Assembly (NCBI GenBank): GCA_947304185.1
Contig: CAMZAM010000011.1
Coordinates: 1-64,000 of the forward strand
DNA length: 64,000 bases
Source: an uncultured Bacteroidales bacterium
GTDB taxonomy: Bacteria > Bacteroidota > Bacteroidia > Bacteroidales > F082
Direction: 5' to 3'
Part shown: in pieces, positions 51,032 through 59,961 of the stretch
Position numbering within the stretch: position 1 is the first letter of the stretch
Layout of the letters: each line of letters opens with the position of its first letter
Notes under the pieces: generated by a model
Databases searched by the model: none
The model's input: the letters and a program-made list of their open reading frames with translations, nothing else
What the model was told of the DNA's origin: nothing
Program-made: the position numbers and the translations under genes

Positions 51032-52840
51032 TTATAGATTCTTTTCTGCTTTTGTTATAACTTCAATTCCTTTCTGATAGAGGTCTTCCATCTTCTTTCC
51101 AGGATCACCTGGTGCGAAACGTGCAAACTCGCAACTGTTAAGCAAGTCAATGAATTGATTTACAATGTCTTCAGGCACGTTTTTGCCAGTCATCATCTCT
51201 CTGACGGTGTCCATCGAGAGTTGCGAACGTGAGATGTTTAGCTTGTCGGATATGTAACCCCACAAAGCCTGCGACAACTCCTCGTAGAAGTGGTTCTGAT
51301 CCTTGATTTTCAGATAGTTGTATGCGTTCTTCAGTCGTTTTTTGGCAATCTTTGTCGCTTTTCTGTTCCTCACCAGTACCTGATTCTGGTTGAATTTGTT
51401 GATTCTCTTATGTAAAACCATCGCTGCGGCAAAGATGACAATCATCACTGCTATCAGTATGAAATACAGAGGAGAGGCAAACAGAAGGATGCCGTTTTTG
51501 CGCAGGTCGGCATTGGTCTTGATGTGTGAGATATCGTTGCCAACCACCTTGATGGCTTCTTGTCCGCCGGCATAGATGATGCCTGTGTTGCCTTCGTTGG
51601 CGCTCCGTTCAACATGAAGTTCGTATCCATCCGACATCAGAGTAGTGTATTTACCTTTCGTCGGATCGAAATATGAGAACTCCATCGGGCTGATGGGGAA
51701 ATCGCCTGAAACCCTCGGTATTACAACGTATTCCGCTGTCTTGGTGCCACTTATTCCATATGAATTGTTTTTCGAATTTGTTGTGATTTTTGGGTCGTAA
51801 ACCTCGAAATCAGGCGGGAAGACAGGTCTTGGGATATCCAATAAATCGATATTACCTTTGCCGGATACGGTGTATGTGATGGTGAAGGCGTCGTTCGACT
51901 TCATTTCAGTCTTGTCGATTCTCGAAGTGAAGGTGAACTGTCCGACCGCACCTTTGAAACTTGCAGGTTTATCAGCTACTGGCAACGGTTTGACTACGAT
52001 GTCGATAGGTTGCGACTTCATGTCTTTTTTCACGTTGGTGTACGATGATCCCATGATGTCGCCAAAGAAGTTTTCAAACGGGTCGTAACCTTGCTGACGC
52101 TGACGTTCCGTTCTTATCTGAGCCACACATGTGATGTCGAGCGGGTCGATGGTGAGACTGCCTGCTTTCTGAGGTATCAACACTATTTCCTGTATGGTCG
52201 CCACATGATATTCCTGACCGTTTTTCACTGTCGACGACTGCTGCAGGACGCCGTTGTTGTCAGTCACGTCTTTGGTCCAGAATCCCGAATACGACGGGGC
52301 TTTGGATATTGACAGGTTTGAGATAGGAAGGTTGTAGTAAATCTTGTATGTCAGCATGATCTGCTCGCCAAGATAAGCCGTTCTTTTATTTGGCATGGCC
52401 TCAAGGAACACTTCGTTGCCAGTGCCAGCAGAAGTTGAGCTTCCCGACGCCACGTTGCTGTTTTTGCTAACAGTGACGGTGGCTGTCGTACTCTTCACCT
52501 TTTTCTTGTTGACGGTGATGGTGGCCGCGGGGATGGTGAACTCGCCTTCCTTCAGTGCTCTCAAGTAATACGAATAGGTGAGGGTAGTGGTCTTCGAAGC
52601 CGAGCCGTTGATGATCTGTATGCTTGAACTCGTCGAGTGAAACGGGCCGCTGACGATCTCAAAATTGACGAAATTCGGGGCCTCGAAATTCTTGCCGTCG
52701 CCACTTAACTCATATGACACCTGAAACTGCTCGCCAACGACGACCTGTTTCTTGCAAATCACCTTGAAACTGACGTCATCCTGCGCATTCAACGCTAACG
52801 CTGTCACCAAAAACAATACTATGAAACCTATCTTCTTCAT
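51032..52840 (-). CDS. batD: BatD: large membrane protein of the Bat operon
   Basis: 602 residues. A signal peptide (about 1-19, ALALNAQ), then several Ig-like beta domains, the first beginning VSFKVICKKQVVVGEQFQVSYELSG (PF13584-like BatD). One transmembrane helix lies near 452-474 (ILLFASPLYFILIAVMIVIFAAAMV). A cytoplasmic helical tail follows. It probably bridges the periplasm and the vWA proteins BatA and BatB. A TTTAAAC array (52848-52868) lies in the 34-nt gap before it. Confidence 0.9.
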   Translation of the reverse strand: MKKIGFIVLFLVTALALNAQDDVSFKVICKKQVVVGEQFQVSYELSGDGKNFEAPNFVNFEIVSGPFHSTSSSIQIINGSASKTTTLTYSYYLRALKEGEFTIPAATITVNKKKVKSTTATVTVSKNSNVASGSSTSAGTGNEVFLEAMPNKRTAYLGEQIMLTYKIYYNLPISNLSISKAPSYSGFWTKDVTDNNGVLQQSSTVKNGQEYHVATIQEIVLIPQKAGSLTIDPLDITCVAQIRTERQRQQGYDPFENFFGDIMGSSYTNVKKDMKSQPIDIVVKPLPVADKPASFKGAVGQFTFTSRIDKTEMKSNDAFTITYTVSGKGNIDLLDIPRPVFPPDFEVYDPKITTNSKNNSYGISGTKTAEYVVIPRVSGDFPISPMEFSYFDPTKGKYTTLMSDGYELHVERSANEGNTGIIYAGGQEAIKVVGNDISHIKTNADLRKNGILLFASPLYFILIAVMIVIFAAAMVLHKRINKFNQNQVLVRNRKATKIAKKRLKNAYNYLKIKDQNHFYEELSQALWGYISDKLNISRSQLSMDTVREMMTGKNVPEDIVNQFIDLLNSCEFARFAPGDPGKKMEDLYQKGIEVITKAEKNL

Positions 52841-52847
52841 TTATATC

Positions 52848-52868
52848 TTTAAACTTTAAACTCTAAAC
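52848..52868. repeat. TTTAAAC heptamer array between batC and batD
   Basis: Two perfect TTTAAAC units (52848-52861) and one TCTAAAC (52862-52868), the same array as at 17454-17474. On the transcribed strand it is an A-rich leader that ends 8 nt before the batD ATG. Confidence 0.7.
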
Positions 52869-52874
52869 TAAATC

Positions 52875-53621
52875 TTACCAATCTTTCTGAATTCTACGTT
52901 TTTGCATCTTAGCAGCCTTCGCTTCATTCATCTTATCCATAGTCTCTTTCTCTTGATTTTCAAGAGCTTGCAACATTCGTTCGGCATCTTCCTTCGACAT
53001 TTTTTGCTCTTGCTGTTGCTGCTGTTGTTGCTGTTGCTGATCCTGTTGCTCCTCTTGATTTTTCTGTTGTTCCTGCTGCTGTTGCTGTTGTTGCTGCTGC
53101 TCCTCGTCTTGCTTACGTTGCTGCTGATCCTGATTATCTTGATTATTCTGTTTATCCTGATTTTGCTGCTGCTGTTGCTGTTGTTGCTGCTGCATCAGCT
53201 TCTGACGGGCATACTCGAGATTATATCTCGCGTCTTCGTCTTTCGGATTCATCTTCAGACAATTCTTATACGAATCGAAGGCTTCGGCATATTTCTGTTG
53301 CTCCATCTGGCAGTTGCCAAGATTGTAGTAAGCATCGGCTTGCACGTCGTCAGGGACGTTTCTATCGATGATTTCCTGAAAACTCTTCGAAGCTTCTTCG
53401 TAGTTTTTCTGCTTATAGTAAGCATCACCGAGGTTAAACAGAGCTTTATAATTGTATTTCTTTTCGAGCGAAGCCTTGTAATCCTTCTCTGCTTCGAAAT
53501 AATTGCCTCCCTTATAGTTTCTGTTGCCCATACGTATCAAACCCTCTTTAGTCTGAGCGTTCGATGCCATGAAGGCAAACAAAAACAGCAGTGATAACCC
53601 TATTTTAAATATTGTTTTCAT
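52875..53621 (-). CDS. batC: BatC: TPR protein with long glutamine-rich region
   Basis: 248 residues from ATG 53621 (MKTIFKIGL...). A signal peptide (about 1-23) is followed by TPR repeats (about 25-140: RMGNRNYKGGNYFEAEKDYKA, YYNLGNCQMEQQKYAEAFDSYKN). A 63-residue Gln-rich stretch, encoded by 53192-53004, then has runs of 10, 9 and 10 glutamines broken by Asn, Asp, Glu and Lys. The C-terminus is a charged helix (MSKEDAERMLQALENQEKE). BatC proteins often have a low-complexity region here, but the glutamine content is striking. The start overlaps batB by 17 nt. Confidence 0.9.
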   Translation of the reverse strand: MKTIFKIGLSLLFLFAFMASNAQTKEGLIRMGNRNYKGGNYFEAEKDYKASLEKKYNYKALFNLGDAYYKQKNYEEASKSFQEIIDRNVPDDVQADAYYNLGNCQMEQQKYAEAFDSYKNCLKMNPKDEDARYNLEYARQKLMQQQQQQQQQQNQDKQNNQDNQDQQQRKQDEEQQQQQQQQQEQQKNQEEQQDQQQQQQQQQQEQKMSKEDAERMLQALENQEKETMDKMNEAKAAKMQKRRIQKDW

Positions 53622-54669
53622 CTTTCGGCTCAAAGAATTTAAATTTCGATTCCCATTTTCTCTTTCCAGAAGAAAGCAGAATCTCGATGATAAGTAAAAT
53701 TATCGCGGCGCCCACGAACCACTGGAACTGGTCGTCGTAATCGGTGAAGACGTTTGCCTCGATTTCCGACTTCTCGGTCTTGTTGATGTCGTCGTATATC
53801 TTGTCCAAACCTACATTCGAGTTGCTTGCCCTCACATAAAGTCCGTCGCCAATCTCGGCAATTTGTCTCAAGATATTGTCGTCGAGTTTGGTGATGATGG
53901 TATTGCCTTCTTTATCTTTTTTATATCCTATGTTTTTCCCGTATTTGTTGTATACAGGGATAGGGGCGCCGCTGTCCAAGCCCATGCCTATGGTATAGAT
54001 CTTGATGCCGTGCTTCGCTGCTTCCTGTGCCGCTTTCACCGCGTCGCCGTTCTCGTGGTCCTCACCGTCGGAGATGATGACGATGGCTTTGTTGTGCTCG
54101 TCTTCACCGAAGCTCTTGACAGCTAAATCTATGGCTCTTCCGATCTCGGTTCCCTGAGCAGGGATGAGGCTCGGATTGATGGTCGAGAGGAACATCTTAG
54201 CGGCCGAATAGTCGGTGGTGATAGGCAGCTGCACATAGGCGTTGCCGGCAAAGACCACCACGCCGATTCTGTCGCCGCCGAGCTTCGAGATGAGCTTGTA
54301 GATAGCCTGTTTCGAGCGTTCCAAACGATTTGGCGCGATGTCTTCGGCAAGCATCGAGTTCGATATGTCGACGCATAAAAAGATGTCGATACCCTCACGT
54401 TTCACCTTCTCCATCTTTGAGCCTGACTGCAGGTTTGCCGCACCTATAATTAATAATGCGATAATCAGGTTAAAGATGACGAATTTAGTGTTGGCCCTGG
54501 CCGATGAGAACATCGGGACGAGGAAGTTTCTCAACTTGACGCTGGCAAAACGTTCAAACTGTTTCTTGTTCCACAAACGAATCAGCACATAGATTGCCAC
54601 CAGCACCGGAATTATCAGCAACCAGTACAGATACTGAGGGTTTTCAAATCTTATGATGTTGCTATCCAT
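53605..54669 (-). CDS. batB: BatB: membrane von Willebrand factor A protein
   Basis: 354 residues. Two N-terminal transmembrane helices (about 12-32 and 62-80), a vWA domain with the MIDAS motif D101-I-S103-N-S105, and a C-terminal transmembrane helix (about 318-335). It is the companion of BatA, with which it shares layout and motif. Located downstream of batA (6-nt gap) and overlapping batC by 17 nt. It probably works with the MoxR ATPase as a metal-dependent binding partner. Confidence 0.93.
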   Translation of the reverse strand: MDSNIIRFENPQYLYWLLIIPVLVAIYVLIRLWNKKQFERFASVKLRNFLVPMFSSARANTKFVIFNLIIALLIIGAANLQSGSKMEKVKREGIDIFLCVDISNSMLAEDIAPNRLERSKQAIYKLISKLGGDRIGVVVFAGNAYVQLPITTDYSAAKMFLSTINPSLIPAQGTEIGRAIDLAVKSFGEDEHNKAIVIISDGEDHENGDAVKAAQEAAKHGIKIYTIGMGLDSGAPIPVYNKYGKNIGYKKDKEGNTIITKLDDNILRQIAEIGDGLYVRASNSNVGLDKIYDDINKTEKSEIEANVFTDYDDQFQWFVGAAIILLIIEILLSSGKRKWESKFKFFEPKDENNI

Positions 54670-54675
54670 GATATC

Positions 54676-55674
54676 TTAATCCGTTAATGTCTTAAAAATA
54701 GTGTTTTTCAAAATAAATCCCAACAATAACAATGCCAGACCCATCAGGACGAAAGGTAAAAACTCTTCGTGGACGCGAGTGAACTCGTTGATCTCGATCT
54801 TCGAGCGTTCCAGCTGGTCAATCTCTTCGTAGATCTGCTCCAGTTTCTCATTCGACGTGGCGCGGTAGTATTTTCCACCTGTCTCATCGGCAATCTGTTG
54901 CAGCAGCGGCTCATTGATGGTGACTTGTATCTGTTGGTACTGTATTCCGCCAAACGGTGTCTGTACAGGATATGGAGCTGTTCCTCGTGTTCCGACGCCT
55001 ATGGTGTACACTCTGACGCCGAACAGCTTCGCCATCTCAGCAGCTGTCGCCGGGTCGATGGAGCCAGCGTTGTTGTCACCGTCGGTGAGCAGAATCACCA
55101 CTTTTGAGATGGCCTCGCTGTCTTTCAGACGGCTCACTGACGATGCCAGACCGTCGCCGATGGCGGTGCCGTCTTCGAGCATGCCGCATTTGAGGTCCTT
55201 CATCATGTTGAGAAGCATGCCATGGTCAGTGGTTAAAGGCACTTGCGTGAATGTCTCGCTGGCAAATACCACCAGTCCCATCCTGTCTTCAGGACGTCCT
55301 TTCACGAAGTCGGCACTGATGCTCTTGGCGGCTTCCAGACGATCAGGCTTGAGGTCCTGGGCAAGCATACTGCTCGACAAGTCGATGGTCAGCACGATGT
55401 CGATGCCTTCGACGTTGATTTTCTGGTTCTTCGAGCTGCTCTGCGGACGTGCTAACGCGATGATTAACAACGCTAAAGCACAGATGTCGATGACGAAAAG
55501 TATATGTCGAGCATAGATTCGCCAGCTCTTTGGCATTCCTTTGAAGAAGCCGGTGTCGCTAAACTTCACATAAGCCTGGTGTTTCCTTCCGAGGAAGATA
55601 TACCACACTATCAGCAATGGAATGATTATCAATCCATAAAGATAGTATGACGATGCAAATTCTATCGAACTCAT
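54676..55674 (-). CDS. batA: BatA: membrane von Willebrand factor A protein
   Basis: 332 residues with two N-terminal transmembrane helices (about 10-29 and 56-75), a vWA domain with the complete MIDAS signature (D98, S100 and S102 in IDLSSSM) and a conserved threonine/aspartate pair further on (LTDGDNNAG). A C-terminal transmembrane helix lies at about 309-326. Together with BatB and the DUF58 protein it makes three vWA-type proteins served by one MoxR ATPase. The start overlaps the upstream gene by 4 nt (ATGA). Confidence 0.93.
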   Translation of the reverse strand: MSSIEFASSYYLYGLIIIPLLIVWYIFLGRKHQAYVKFSDTGFFKGMPKSWRIYARHILFVIDICALALLIIALARPQSSSKNQKINVEGIDIVLTIDLSSSMLAQDLKPDRLEAAKSISADFVKGRPEDRMGLVVFASETFTQVPLTTDHGMLLNMMKDLKCGMLEDGTAIGDGLASSVSRLKDSEAISKVVILLTDGDNNAGSIDPATAAEMAKLFGVRVYTIGVGTRGTAPYPVQTPFGGIQYQQIQVTINEPLLQQIADETGGKYYRATSNEKLEQIYEEIDQLERSKIEINEFTRVHEEFLPFVLMGLALLLLGFILKNTIFKTLTD

Positions 55675-56645
55675 TTGTTTTCCTCCTCTTTCTTCTTTTT
55701 CTCCTCTTGGAAATACGCGTAGCTGTCTTCAACGAAGAGGTTGATGTCTTTAAACGACTGCTCATTCTCGTCTTTCGAAGGATTGGCTTTCGCGAACTTG
55801 ACCAAATCGGCTGTGATAAGAGTATCTTGCAGTTTCATCTTCACGAAATCTTGGAGATTCAAAGCGTTGACCTCTTTCATGATCTCGTCGGTAGTCATCT
55901 CTATAGCATCGATCTCAAATTGTCCTTCAAGATATTCTCTTGCGATATCGGTCAAGTCGGTATAATAATCCTTGATTTTCAATGAGTTCCACGATTCGTT
56001 ATCTTTCATGTCAGCGAGTTTGGCGCGGGCTGTCACGATAGCTGGAATCGTAGGTTTTTTCTTCTCTTCCACCACTGGCTGTGGAGCTTTTTTGTGTTTC
56101 TGCAGATAGTAGATCAGATAAAGTATTCCGACAACCACGATGACTATCGCGGCCCAAGGCAGCACTTCCTTTGCGGTGATGTATTGTTTTATCACTCCGT
56201 TGATGGGGAGGAATGCTTGGGTAGTGTCGACAGCGACTGTCTTTACGTAAAGCTCTTTCTCCATGGTATGGAGCTTATAACGTACGCTGTCCTGCAAACT
56301 CTTGCTGTAGTAAATGTCGATCTCCGGCACATAGACGTAGCCTGTGTCGAATGTCGTCAGTGTTAGCTGCTGCTTCATCAGCACGTTGTCACTGTTTTCG
56401 ACAGGTGTGGTGGTCAGTTCGCCCTCACTGATGATCTCAATCGACTTGCTCAGTGTGTCGCCGAAACGTTTCCAGTCGACGTTATAGTCTTTCGGAACCG
56501 TCAGCAACAGCTGATAATCAAAGGGTTGTCCCACAAGTATGGTGTCGACGTTGACGCGTCCTTTCAGCGATACAGACTGTGCATCGCAGTGGATGCTGAG
56601 TGCCGACATCATGCAGAACAACAATATGAAACAAAGTTTCTTCAT
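55671..56645 (-). CDS. BatD-like membrane protein of the Bat operon
   Basis: 324 residues with a signal peptide (about 1-22), an Ig-like periplasmic domain (about 25-150, beginning SVSLKGRVNVDTILVGQPFDYQ), one transmembrane helix (about 162-181) and a long cytoplasmic tail with KIKDYYTDLTDIAREYLEGQFEIDAIEMTTDEIM. That tail resembles the cytoplasmic end of BatD (DUF4381-like). It may be a short second BatD, or the partner of the DUF58 protein. It has 4-nt overlaps (ATGA type) with DUF58 upstream and batA downstream, indicating translational coupling. It has no standard name. Confidence 0.8.
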   Translation of the reverse strand: MKKLCFILLFCMMSALSIHCDAQSVSLKGRVNVDTILVGQPFDYQLLLTVPKDYNVDWKRFGDTLSKSIEIISEGELTTTPVENSDNVLMKQQLTLTTFDTGYVYVPEIDIYYSKSLQDSVRYKLHTMEKELYVKTVAVDTTQAFLPINGVIKQYITAKEVLPWAAIVIVVVGILYLIYYLQKHKKAPQPVVEEKKKPTIPAIVTARAKLADMKDNESWNSLKIKDYYTDLTDIAREYLEGQFEIDAIEMTTDEIMKEVNALNLQDFVKMKLQDTLITADLVKFAKANPSKDENEQSFKDINLFVEDSYAYFQEEKKKKEEENK

Positions 56646-57520
56646 CTTCTCGATTCTCTCCTTTTAAAAAGTTGCATAAGAGGCTTGACATAGTCTTCAT
56701 CGGTGTATATCAATGTGTTATCCACGCCGTTATTGGCAAATGTCTTGCTTAGCGCCGTCGTAGCGTGTTGCACATATTTCTGATATGCCTGATTCCATGT
56801 GCTTGTCGAGGTGTCGACCCACATGTCGGTGTCAGTCTCGTTGTCGCGGAACTTCACCAGACCTATCTTAGGTATGATGAGTTCGCGTTTGTCGGTGATT
56901 CTCAATGAGATAAGATCGTGTTTGCGCGCTGCTATCCGCATCTCCTGCTCGAATGGCTTGTTTGTCACGAAGTCGGAGATGAGGAAGGCGGTGGTGCGTT
57001 TCTTGATGGCGCTTGTCAGGAATTTCAGGCCTTCGCCGATGTCGGTGCCTTTATGCTGAGGCGTGAATGTTACTATCTCGCGGATGATACGCAGGATGTG
57101 GCTTGAGCCTTTCTTCGGCGGGATGAACTTCTCGATCTGGTCGCTGAAGAATATAACGCCTACCTTATCGTTGTTCTCGATGGCCGAAAACGCCAGCACC
57201 GCCGCGAGTTCCGCCGTGATGTCGCGTTTGGTGGCATCAACGGAGCCGAAGTCGTTGGAACCCGACACGTCGATGAGAAGCATCACCGTCATCTCACGCT
57301 CTTCCTCGAAAACCTTGACAAAAGGCTTGTGGAATCGCGCCGTGACGTTCCAGTCGATGTTGCGGATATCGTCGCCATACTGATATTCGCGCACCTCGCT
57401 GAATGTCATGCCTCGACCTTTGAAGGCGCTGTGATACTGACCCGAAAAGATGTGGTTGGTCAGTCCGCGCGTCTTGATTTCGATCTTCCTGACTTTCTTA
57501 AATAACTCAGTTGCTTCCAT
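56642..57520 (-). CDS. DUF58 domain protein (vWA-like)
   Basis: 292 residues, soluble. The DUF58 core YQYGDDIRNIDWNVTARF (47-64) is followed by a vWA-like fold whose MIDAS reads D84-V-S86-G-S88. Proteins of this family accompany MoxR ATPases in many bacteria; the MoxR-DUF58-vWA set probably assembles or activates a membrane or periplasmic complex. It starts 9 nt after the moxR stop. Confidence 0.92.
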   Translation of the reverse strand: MEATELFKKVRKIEIKTRGLTNHIFSGQYHSAFKGRGMTFSEVREYQYGDDIRNIDWNVTARFHKPFVKVFEEEREMTVMLLIDVSGSNDFGSVDATKRDITAELAAVLAFSAIENNDKVGVIFFSDQIEKFIPPKKGSSHILRIIREIVTFTPQHKGTDIGEGLKFLTSAIKKRTTAFLISDFVTNKPFEQEMRIAARKHDLISLRITDKRELIIPKIGLVKFRDNETDTDMWVDTSTSTWNQAYQKYVQHATTALSKTFANNGVDNTLIYTDEDYVKPLMQLFKRRESRR

Positions 57521-57529
57521 GGTTCAAAA

Positions 57530-58522
57530 TCACGGCACCTCTACGATGTTCAAAATCTCGTTGATGATATCTTCTGTTGTGATATTTTCTGCTTCTGCCT
57601 CATATGTCAGGCCGATACGGTGACGCATAACATCCGGAGCCACAGCACGCACATCTTCAGGGATGACGTAGCCACGACGTTTGATAAAAGCGTAAGCCTT
57701 TGCTGCCAAAGCGAGGTTGATTGATGCACGCGGTGAGCCGCCGTAGCTGATCATGCCATTGAACTTCTTCAGCTTGAACTCCTCAGGATAACGTGAGGCG
57801 AAGACGATGTCGGTGATGTAGTTTTCAATCTTCTCGTCAAGATAAACTTCACGGCACACCTTACGGGCGTTGAGGATGTCTTTTGTCGATGTAACCTTGT
57901 GAACCTCAGGATATTCCTTGTTGATGTTCTGACGAAGAATCACTTTTTCCTCTTCTTTCTTCGGATAGTCGATGACGACCTTCAGCATGAAACGGTCGAC
58001 CTGTGCTTCCGGCAACGGATAGGTACCTTCCTGCTCGATAGGGTTTTGTGTTGCCATCACGAGGAACGGATCCGGCAAGGCGAAAGTGCTCTCGCCGATG
58101 GTCACCTGATGCTCCTGCATGGCCTCGAGCAATGCGCTCTGCACCTTCGCAGGTGAACGGTTGATCTCATCCGCCAACACGAAGTTTGCGAACACAGGGC
58201 CTTTTCTCACTATGAATTCCTCCGTCTTTTGGCTGTAGATCATGGTTCCGACGAGGTCGGCAGGCAGAAGGTCAGGAGTAAACTGAATACGGCTGAAATC
58301 GGCATCGACAATGTTTGCCAATGTCTTGATGGCCAATGTCTTAGCCAGTCCGGGAACGCCTTCCAAAAGGATGTGGCCGTTCGACAACAAACCGATGAGC
58401 AAACGCTCTGTCATGTGTTTCTGACCCACGATGACCTTGCTCATTTCCATGTTGATCAAGTCGATAAACTGACTCTCTCTCTGAATCTTTTCGTTTAATT
58501 CGCGAATGTCTGTTTCAATCAT
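57530..58522 (-). CDS. MoxR-family AAA+ ATPase
   Basis: First gene of the Bat operon. 330 residues from ATG 58522. An AAA_3 domain has Walker A GVPGLAKT (55-62), Walker B with VLADEINRSPAKVQSALLEAMQE, the sensor segment MATQNPIEQEGTYPLPEAQVDRFM and a C-terminal AAA lid. MoxR ATPases act as chaperones for vWA proteins. The frame is open to 58558, but the promoter at 58567-58596 favours 58522. Confidence 0.95.
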   Translation of the reverse strand: MIETDIRELNEKIQRESQFIDLINMEMSKVIVGQKHMTERLLIGLLSNGHILLEGVPGLAKTLAIKTLANIVDADFSRIQFTPDLLPADLVGTMIYSQKTEEFIVRKGPVFANFVLADEINRSPAKVQSALLEAMQEHQVTIGESTFALPDPFLVMATQNPIEQEGTYPLPEAQVDRFMLKVVIDYPKKEEEKVILRQNINKEYPEVHKVTSTKDILNARKVCREVYLDEKIENYITDIVFASRYPEEFKLKKFNGMISYGGSPRASINLALAAKAYAFIKRRGYVIPEDVRAVAPDVMRHRIGLTYEAEAENITTEDIINEILNIVEVP

Positions 58523-58566
58523 TTTATAGCGATTTTTATAACTTTTTTCAATTAACAATATTAACG

Positions 58567-58596
58567 CAAAAATATTGCAAAAATTTCATACTGCAA
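58567..58596 (-). promoter_or_regulatory. Promoter of the moxR-bat operon
   Basis: On the minus strand TTG (58596-58594), a 19-nt spacer and TATTTTTG (58574-58567). It would drive the eight-gene operon down to batE; no strong internal terminator was seen. Confidence 0.65.
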
Positions 58597-58638
58597 AGAA
58601 AAATTTAACCTATTTTTCAACTATTCTGAAATTTTTTG

Positions 58639-58646
58639 TAATTTCG
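58639..58646 (+). promoter_or_regulatory. -7-like element for the DUF2520-kdsC-lpxB operon
   Basis: TAATTTCG differs from TAnnTTTG at one base and lies 17 nt before the ATG at 58664, divergent from the bat promoter. Confidence 0.35.
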
Positions 58647-58663
58647 TAGCTTGAAATAAATCT

Positions 58664-59440
58664 ATGCTGGAAATTGGCAAAATAGCGATTATCGGGGCAG
58701 GTAATACAGCCTATACTCTTTGTAAATTGTTGAAAAGCAAAGGGATAGATCCTTATTGTATGCTGGTGAGAGATGCAGAGAAGGCTAAAAAAGTGAGCGA
58801 AGATTTGGGCGTTGAGACCGTTACCGACTACGAAAAAGTGCTGAAAACCGATCTTGCGATAATTGCGGTAAATGATGACGCCATCTCCGAGGTTGCGACG
58901 CATCTTCTTGATTATAAAGGACTTGCAGCTCATACCTCTGGAACTAAGTCGGCTGAGTTGCTGAACAGGACGATGCGTTTTGGAGTATTTTATCCGCTTC
59001 AAACGATGAGTAAAAATCGTGAAATTGAGTTCGAAGAGATACCTTTATTAATATATGCCAATTCTCCGGATGATGTAGAGATGCTTAGCCGTTTCGCAGG
59101 TCATTTTTCGAAGAAAGTGGTTTTCTGTGACGACGAGCAGCGAAAGGCTATCCATCTGGCAGCTGTTTACGTGTCGAATTTTACTAACGTGATGCTTGGG
59201 ATAGGGGATAAGTTATTGAAAGAGAATGGTATGGCTCTTGATTTGATGAAGCCTTTGGTGATGGAGATGATTGAGAAATCATTTGAGATATCTCCAAAAG
59301 ATGCGTTGACAGGTCCGGCTCGTCGCGGTGACTTCGCAACTATCGGCGAACACGAGAAAATGCTTGCCGACAATCCCGATGAACTCGCGATTTATATGAT
59401 TTTGACAGATTATATCATTGAAAATTATCAGAAAAAATGA
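58664..59440 (+). CDS. Rossmann-fold DUF2520 protein
   Basis: 258 residues. An N-terminal NAD(P)-binding fold starts IAIIGAGNTAYTLCKLLKSKG (GxGxxA-like, about residues 7-27). The C-terminal helical DUF2520 domain has HLAAVYVSNFTNVMLG (about 165-180) and the family motif LTGPARRGDFATI (about 210-222). It resembles pyrroline-5-carboxylate-reductase-type dehydrogenases; the substrate is not known. It overlaps kdsC by 4 nt and heads the envelope operon. Confidence 0.88.
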   Translation: MLEIGKIAIIGAGNTAYTLCKLLKSKGIDPYCMLVRDAEKAKKVSEDLGVETVTDYEKVLKTDLAIIAVNDDAISEVATHLLDYKGLAAHTSGTKSAELLNRTMRFGVFYPLQTMSKNREIEFEEIPLLIYANSPDDVEMLSRFAGHFSKKVVFCDDEQRKAIHLAAVYVSNFTNVMLGIGDKLLKENGMALDLMKPLVMEMIEKSFEISPKDALTGPARRGDFATIGEHEKMLADNPDELAIYMILTDYIIENYQKK

Positions 59441-59961
59441 AAAACTATAAAGAACTCTTAAAAAACGTAACAACTTTTATCTTTGATTATGACGGAGTTA
59501 TGACCCAAGGTGACGTCTACATGCTGCCAAACGGCGAAGGCATCCGCGCCACCAATGTCAAGGACGGCTTCGCCTTGCAGTTAGCCGTGCGCCTCGGATA
59601 CAACGTCGCAGTTATTTCAGGCGGTTACGCCGATTCGATGGTGGCGCGGATGAAGATGCTCGGAGTGAAGGACGTTTTTACTCATATCCCTAACAAAATC
59701 ATCAAGTTAGAGGAATATATGAAAGAGAAAAATCTCAAGAAAGAGCAGATTGTTTATATGGGCGATGACATGCCCGACTATCCTGTGATGCAGATGGTGG
59801 GAGTGCCAGTATGTCCGGCCGATGCCTCAGAGGAAATCAAGCAAATCAGCGTCTATATTAGCAACAAAGAAGGCGGCAAAGGCGCCGTGCGCGACATCAT
59901 CGAACAGGTGCTAAAGCTGCAAGACAACTGGATGAAAGATTTTGAAAATCATCTGTGGTAA
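59437..59961 (+). CDS. kdsC: 3-deoxy-D-manno-octulosonate 8-phosphate phosphatase (KdsC, HAD superfamily)
   Basis: Releases KDO from KDO 8-phosphate for LPS inner-core synthesis. The 174-residue C0-type HAD protein has motif I FDYDGVMT (16-23; D17 nucleophile, D19 acid/base), with YDG where many have VDG, motif II VISGG (about 49-53), the conserved Lys region, and motif III MGDDMPDYPVM (about 108-118). Its 3' end overlaps the next gene by 1 nt. Confidence 0.92.
   Translation: MKNYKELLKNVTTFIFDYDGVMTQGDVYMLPNGEGIRATNVKDGFALQLAVRLGYNVAVISGGYADSMVARMKMLGVKDVFTHIPNKIIKLEEYMKEKNLKKEQIVYMGDDMPDYPVMQMVGVPVCPADASEEIKQISVYISNKEGGKGAVRDIIEQVLKLQDNWMKDFENHLW

Noticed and set aside
52902..53594. A 230-codon leucine-rich frame opposite batC
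   Set aside because: It is the antisense reading of the CAG/CAA glutamine tract, which gives long runs of Leu; it has no sensible start or family resemblance, while batC on the other strand is well supported.
58664..59440. DUF2520 gene as pyrroline-5-carboxylate reductase (proC)
   Set aside because: The N-terminal fold is similar, but the C-terminal domain with LTGPARRGD is DUF2520, and the context is LPS synthesis rather than proline synthesis.
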